Source: Paenibacillus nanensis
GTDB taxonomy: Bacteria > Bacillota > Bacilli > Paenibacillales > Paenibacillaceae
Length of the DNA: 64,000 nucleotides
NCBI RefSeq assembly: GCF_003583765.1
Contig: NZ_QXQA01000015.1
Location: 1-64,000, forward strand
Direction of reading: 5' to 3'
The stretch's first letter is position 1. Every line of letters starts with the position of its first letter. The notes beneath the pieces are model-generated. The model was not told the origin of the DNA, searched no databases, and saw only the letters and a program-made list of their open reading frames with translations. Positions 62,653-64,000 of this stretch are shown here, in pieces. The position numbers and the translations under genes are program-made.

Positions 62653-64000
62653 TTAAATGCCGGTGAAAAGAATACTGTAATCCTCATTGCCGTTTTTCGT
62701 CTTCCATCCGTTGAAGCCGGCTGCGTCGGTAATGCCCGGCTTGAACGTAAGCACGTAGACTTGCCCAGGCGTCATATCCTTCGACAGCTTCAGCGTCACC
62801 TCCGTGACGACCGCTCCCGTGTTGTTCAATTCATCGTGAGAGATGCCGACGGCAGATCCTCCTTGTTCATTTAACACGAAGTATGGCTCATTTACGTTTT
62901 TGACCGGTTCGCTGAAGAGGACCTTGATCGTCGAACGGTTAACGACAACGACCTGTTTCGCATAAGGAATCTCATTCGCGGCGACAGTTCCCGCGAATGT
63001 CGTATCATTCGCGCCGTCCTGCGTGAGGAGCGAAGACACGCCGGTTACTCTCGCTGAATACACATGGCCTGGCTGGAATAATGCCGGGTTCGGATCGGTT
63101 CCTGTACGGAATTGGACGGATACGACTTTATTTGCTCCTGATTTGCGAACGGCGTATTTGCTCCAGCCGGACATGGACACGTTCGCTCCGTTGTCTTTCA
63201 GAATAGTGACGACTAGTGAACCAATGTCCGAATCTGTAATGTCTCTGTCGAACGTTACCTCGATGGTGTTCTCATTGACCGCGGCAATACTTTGCAGCTT
63301 AACCGGCAGGACCGGATTCGAAATTCCCCCGAACAAAAGACCCGATTTCGTGTCCATGATGTTGCCTGCCAGATCGGGAATGCCGGAAACAGTCAGGTTG
63401 TAAACCGTTTTGTCCTGCTGTGCGGATGTGCGCAGCGTGACGGTGCGTCCTTCGTTATCCAGGCTCGCGGATAGGACCGATAAGCCAGGGATGCTGTAAC
63501 GCGCGGTCTGTACGGCAATATCCCGATTCACCTTCTCGCTGAATTTGATGGTTAATGAAGCGTCTGCATTCACTTTAAACTCCGATTCGATAATCGTCGG
63601 CTTTGTCGCGTCGTTGCTGCCGATAATGGACAAATCCGATCGGGTGTCCATCACATTGCCGGCAAGATCCTTAATGTTCTTGACGGTCAACCAATACCGG
63701 GTATTGTCCGACTGGTTCGAAGTGGTGATCGTAACCTGTCTCTTATCCGAGGAGAGCTGCACAGACGTTAATTTGAGCCCTCCAGAGAACGAATAGTTCG
63801 ACGGATTCGTAGCTGTCCCGTTATCTACCGGCTCGGAGAACGTCAACGTATAGACGCGGGCCGTGATCCGGTCGAACGCGGTTATCGTCGGCTTCGTCAT
63901 ATCCGATTTGGTCGATGTGTACGTCCAGACGCTGCCGTCGATCGTTAAATAGTGGGTACGGTTCTCTAACTGATAACCAGTCGTGAGCAATACCGACATT
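62653..64000 (-). CDS. Partial surface protein with SbsA-type Ig-like (Big_5) domains
   Basis: The C-terminal 449 residues of a larger secreted protein whose N-terminus lies beyond the window. Four Ig-like modules of about 90-110 residues are visible, each beginning near (V/A)YTLTFSEPV, LTIKFSEKVN, IEVTFDRDIT or IKVLFSEPVK and containing DLAGNVMDT or DLAGNIMDT in the first two. This is the SbsA/Big_5 type seen in S-layer and cell-wall proteins. The protein ends without SLH domains, so anchoring must be N-terminal if it exists. A bidirectional terminator follows. Confidence 0.85.
   Translation of the reverse strand, partial: MSVLLTTGYQLENRTHYLTIDGSVWTYTSTKSDMTKPTITAFDRITARVYTLTFSEPVDNGTATNPSNYSFSGGLKLTSVQLSSDKRQVTITTSNQSDNTRYWLTVKNIKDLAGNVMDTRSDLSIIGSNDATKPTIIESEFKVNADASLTIKFSEKVNRDIAVQTARYSIPGLSVLSASLDNEGRTVTLRTSAQQDKTVYNLTVSGIPDLAGNIMDTKSGLLFGGISNPVLPVKLQSIAAVNENTIEVTFDRDITDSDIGSLVVTILKDNGANVSMSGWSKYAVRKSGANKVVSVQFRTGTDPNPALFQPGHVYSARVTGVSSLLTQDGANDTTFAGTVAANEIPYAKQVVVVNRSTIKVLFSEPVKNVNEPYFVLNEQGGSAVGISHDELNNTGAVVTEVTLKLSKDMTPGQVYVLTFKPGITDAAGFNGWKTKNGNEDYSILFTGI

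Overview
The window reads as chromosomal DNA of a spore-forming, Gram-positive Paenibacillaceae-like bacterium (Paenibacillus or Cohnella type). The support is direct. A 16S rRNA 5' end and leader of Bacillales type open the window. Shine-Dalgarno sequences are strong AGGAGG-like motifs, often followed by TTG starts. SLH-anchored surface proteins, a SigZ-type sigma factor, YesM/YesN-type two-component proteins with LplB/LplC-type sugar permeases, and many Gfo/Idh/MocA dehydrogenases paired with xylose-isomerase-like TIM barrels all fit. I see no prophage, CRISPR array, tRNA gene or intact insertion sequence. Most genes lie on the minus strand.

Layout. 1-1017: start of an rRNA operon reading leftward, with two tandem promoters. 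1018-10330: housekeeping and hypothetical genes, namely a DUF2243/CtaG pair, small lipoproteins, two acetyltransferases, nitronate monooxygenase and PgsA, with two decayed genes at 9330-9705 and 10376-10620. 10709-17069: an NTF2-like protein, a DMT exporter and a five-gene operon of two sugar-isomerase-like and two Gfo/Idh/MocA proteins around an AraC regulator. 17348-34298: ArsR regulator, PfkB kinase, EcsC, a flavin reductase, a short UvrA paralogue, an SRPBCC protein under a double palindromic operator, an aminotransferase, a MetE-like protein, a heterodimeric ABC exporter behind four TGTATACA boxes, LysR, a decayed MFS gene, a quinone-oxidoreductase-like protein, ThuA and SigZ. 34391-40366: a 1991-residue SLH protein with twelve near-identical 82-residue repeats. 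40541-58858: a large carbohydrate locus. 59180-64000: a 34-codon gene, an MFS transporter, an HTH-LamG-VOC fusion and a truncated Ig-like surface protein.

The 40.5-58.9 kb locus is the most coherent system. Solute-binding lipoprotein, YesM-like kinase and YesN-like regulator are translationally coupled by ATGA overlaps (53980 to 48997). The next unit encodes two permeases and a second binding lipoprotein, followed by an SLH-anchored GHL10-type glycosidase. A separate operon at 58858-54046 encodes a TIM-barrel isomerase, an FAD oxidoreductase, a Gfo/Idh/MocA dehydrogenase and an SGNH hydrolase. A 37-bp element matching at 31 positions lies upstream of both the permease unit and this second operon. 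I infer that one regulator controls both, giving a surface-capture, sensing, import and intracellular oxidation pathway for an unknown glycan. No ATPase is encoded with the permeases, so a shared MsmX-type ATPase elsewhere is expected.

Other notable items are the HTH-LamG-VOC fusion, two genes whose best ribosome-binding sites point to ATT or ATC starts, and three orphan operator arrays with no adjacent regulator.
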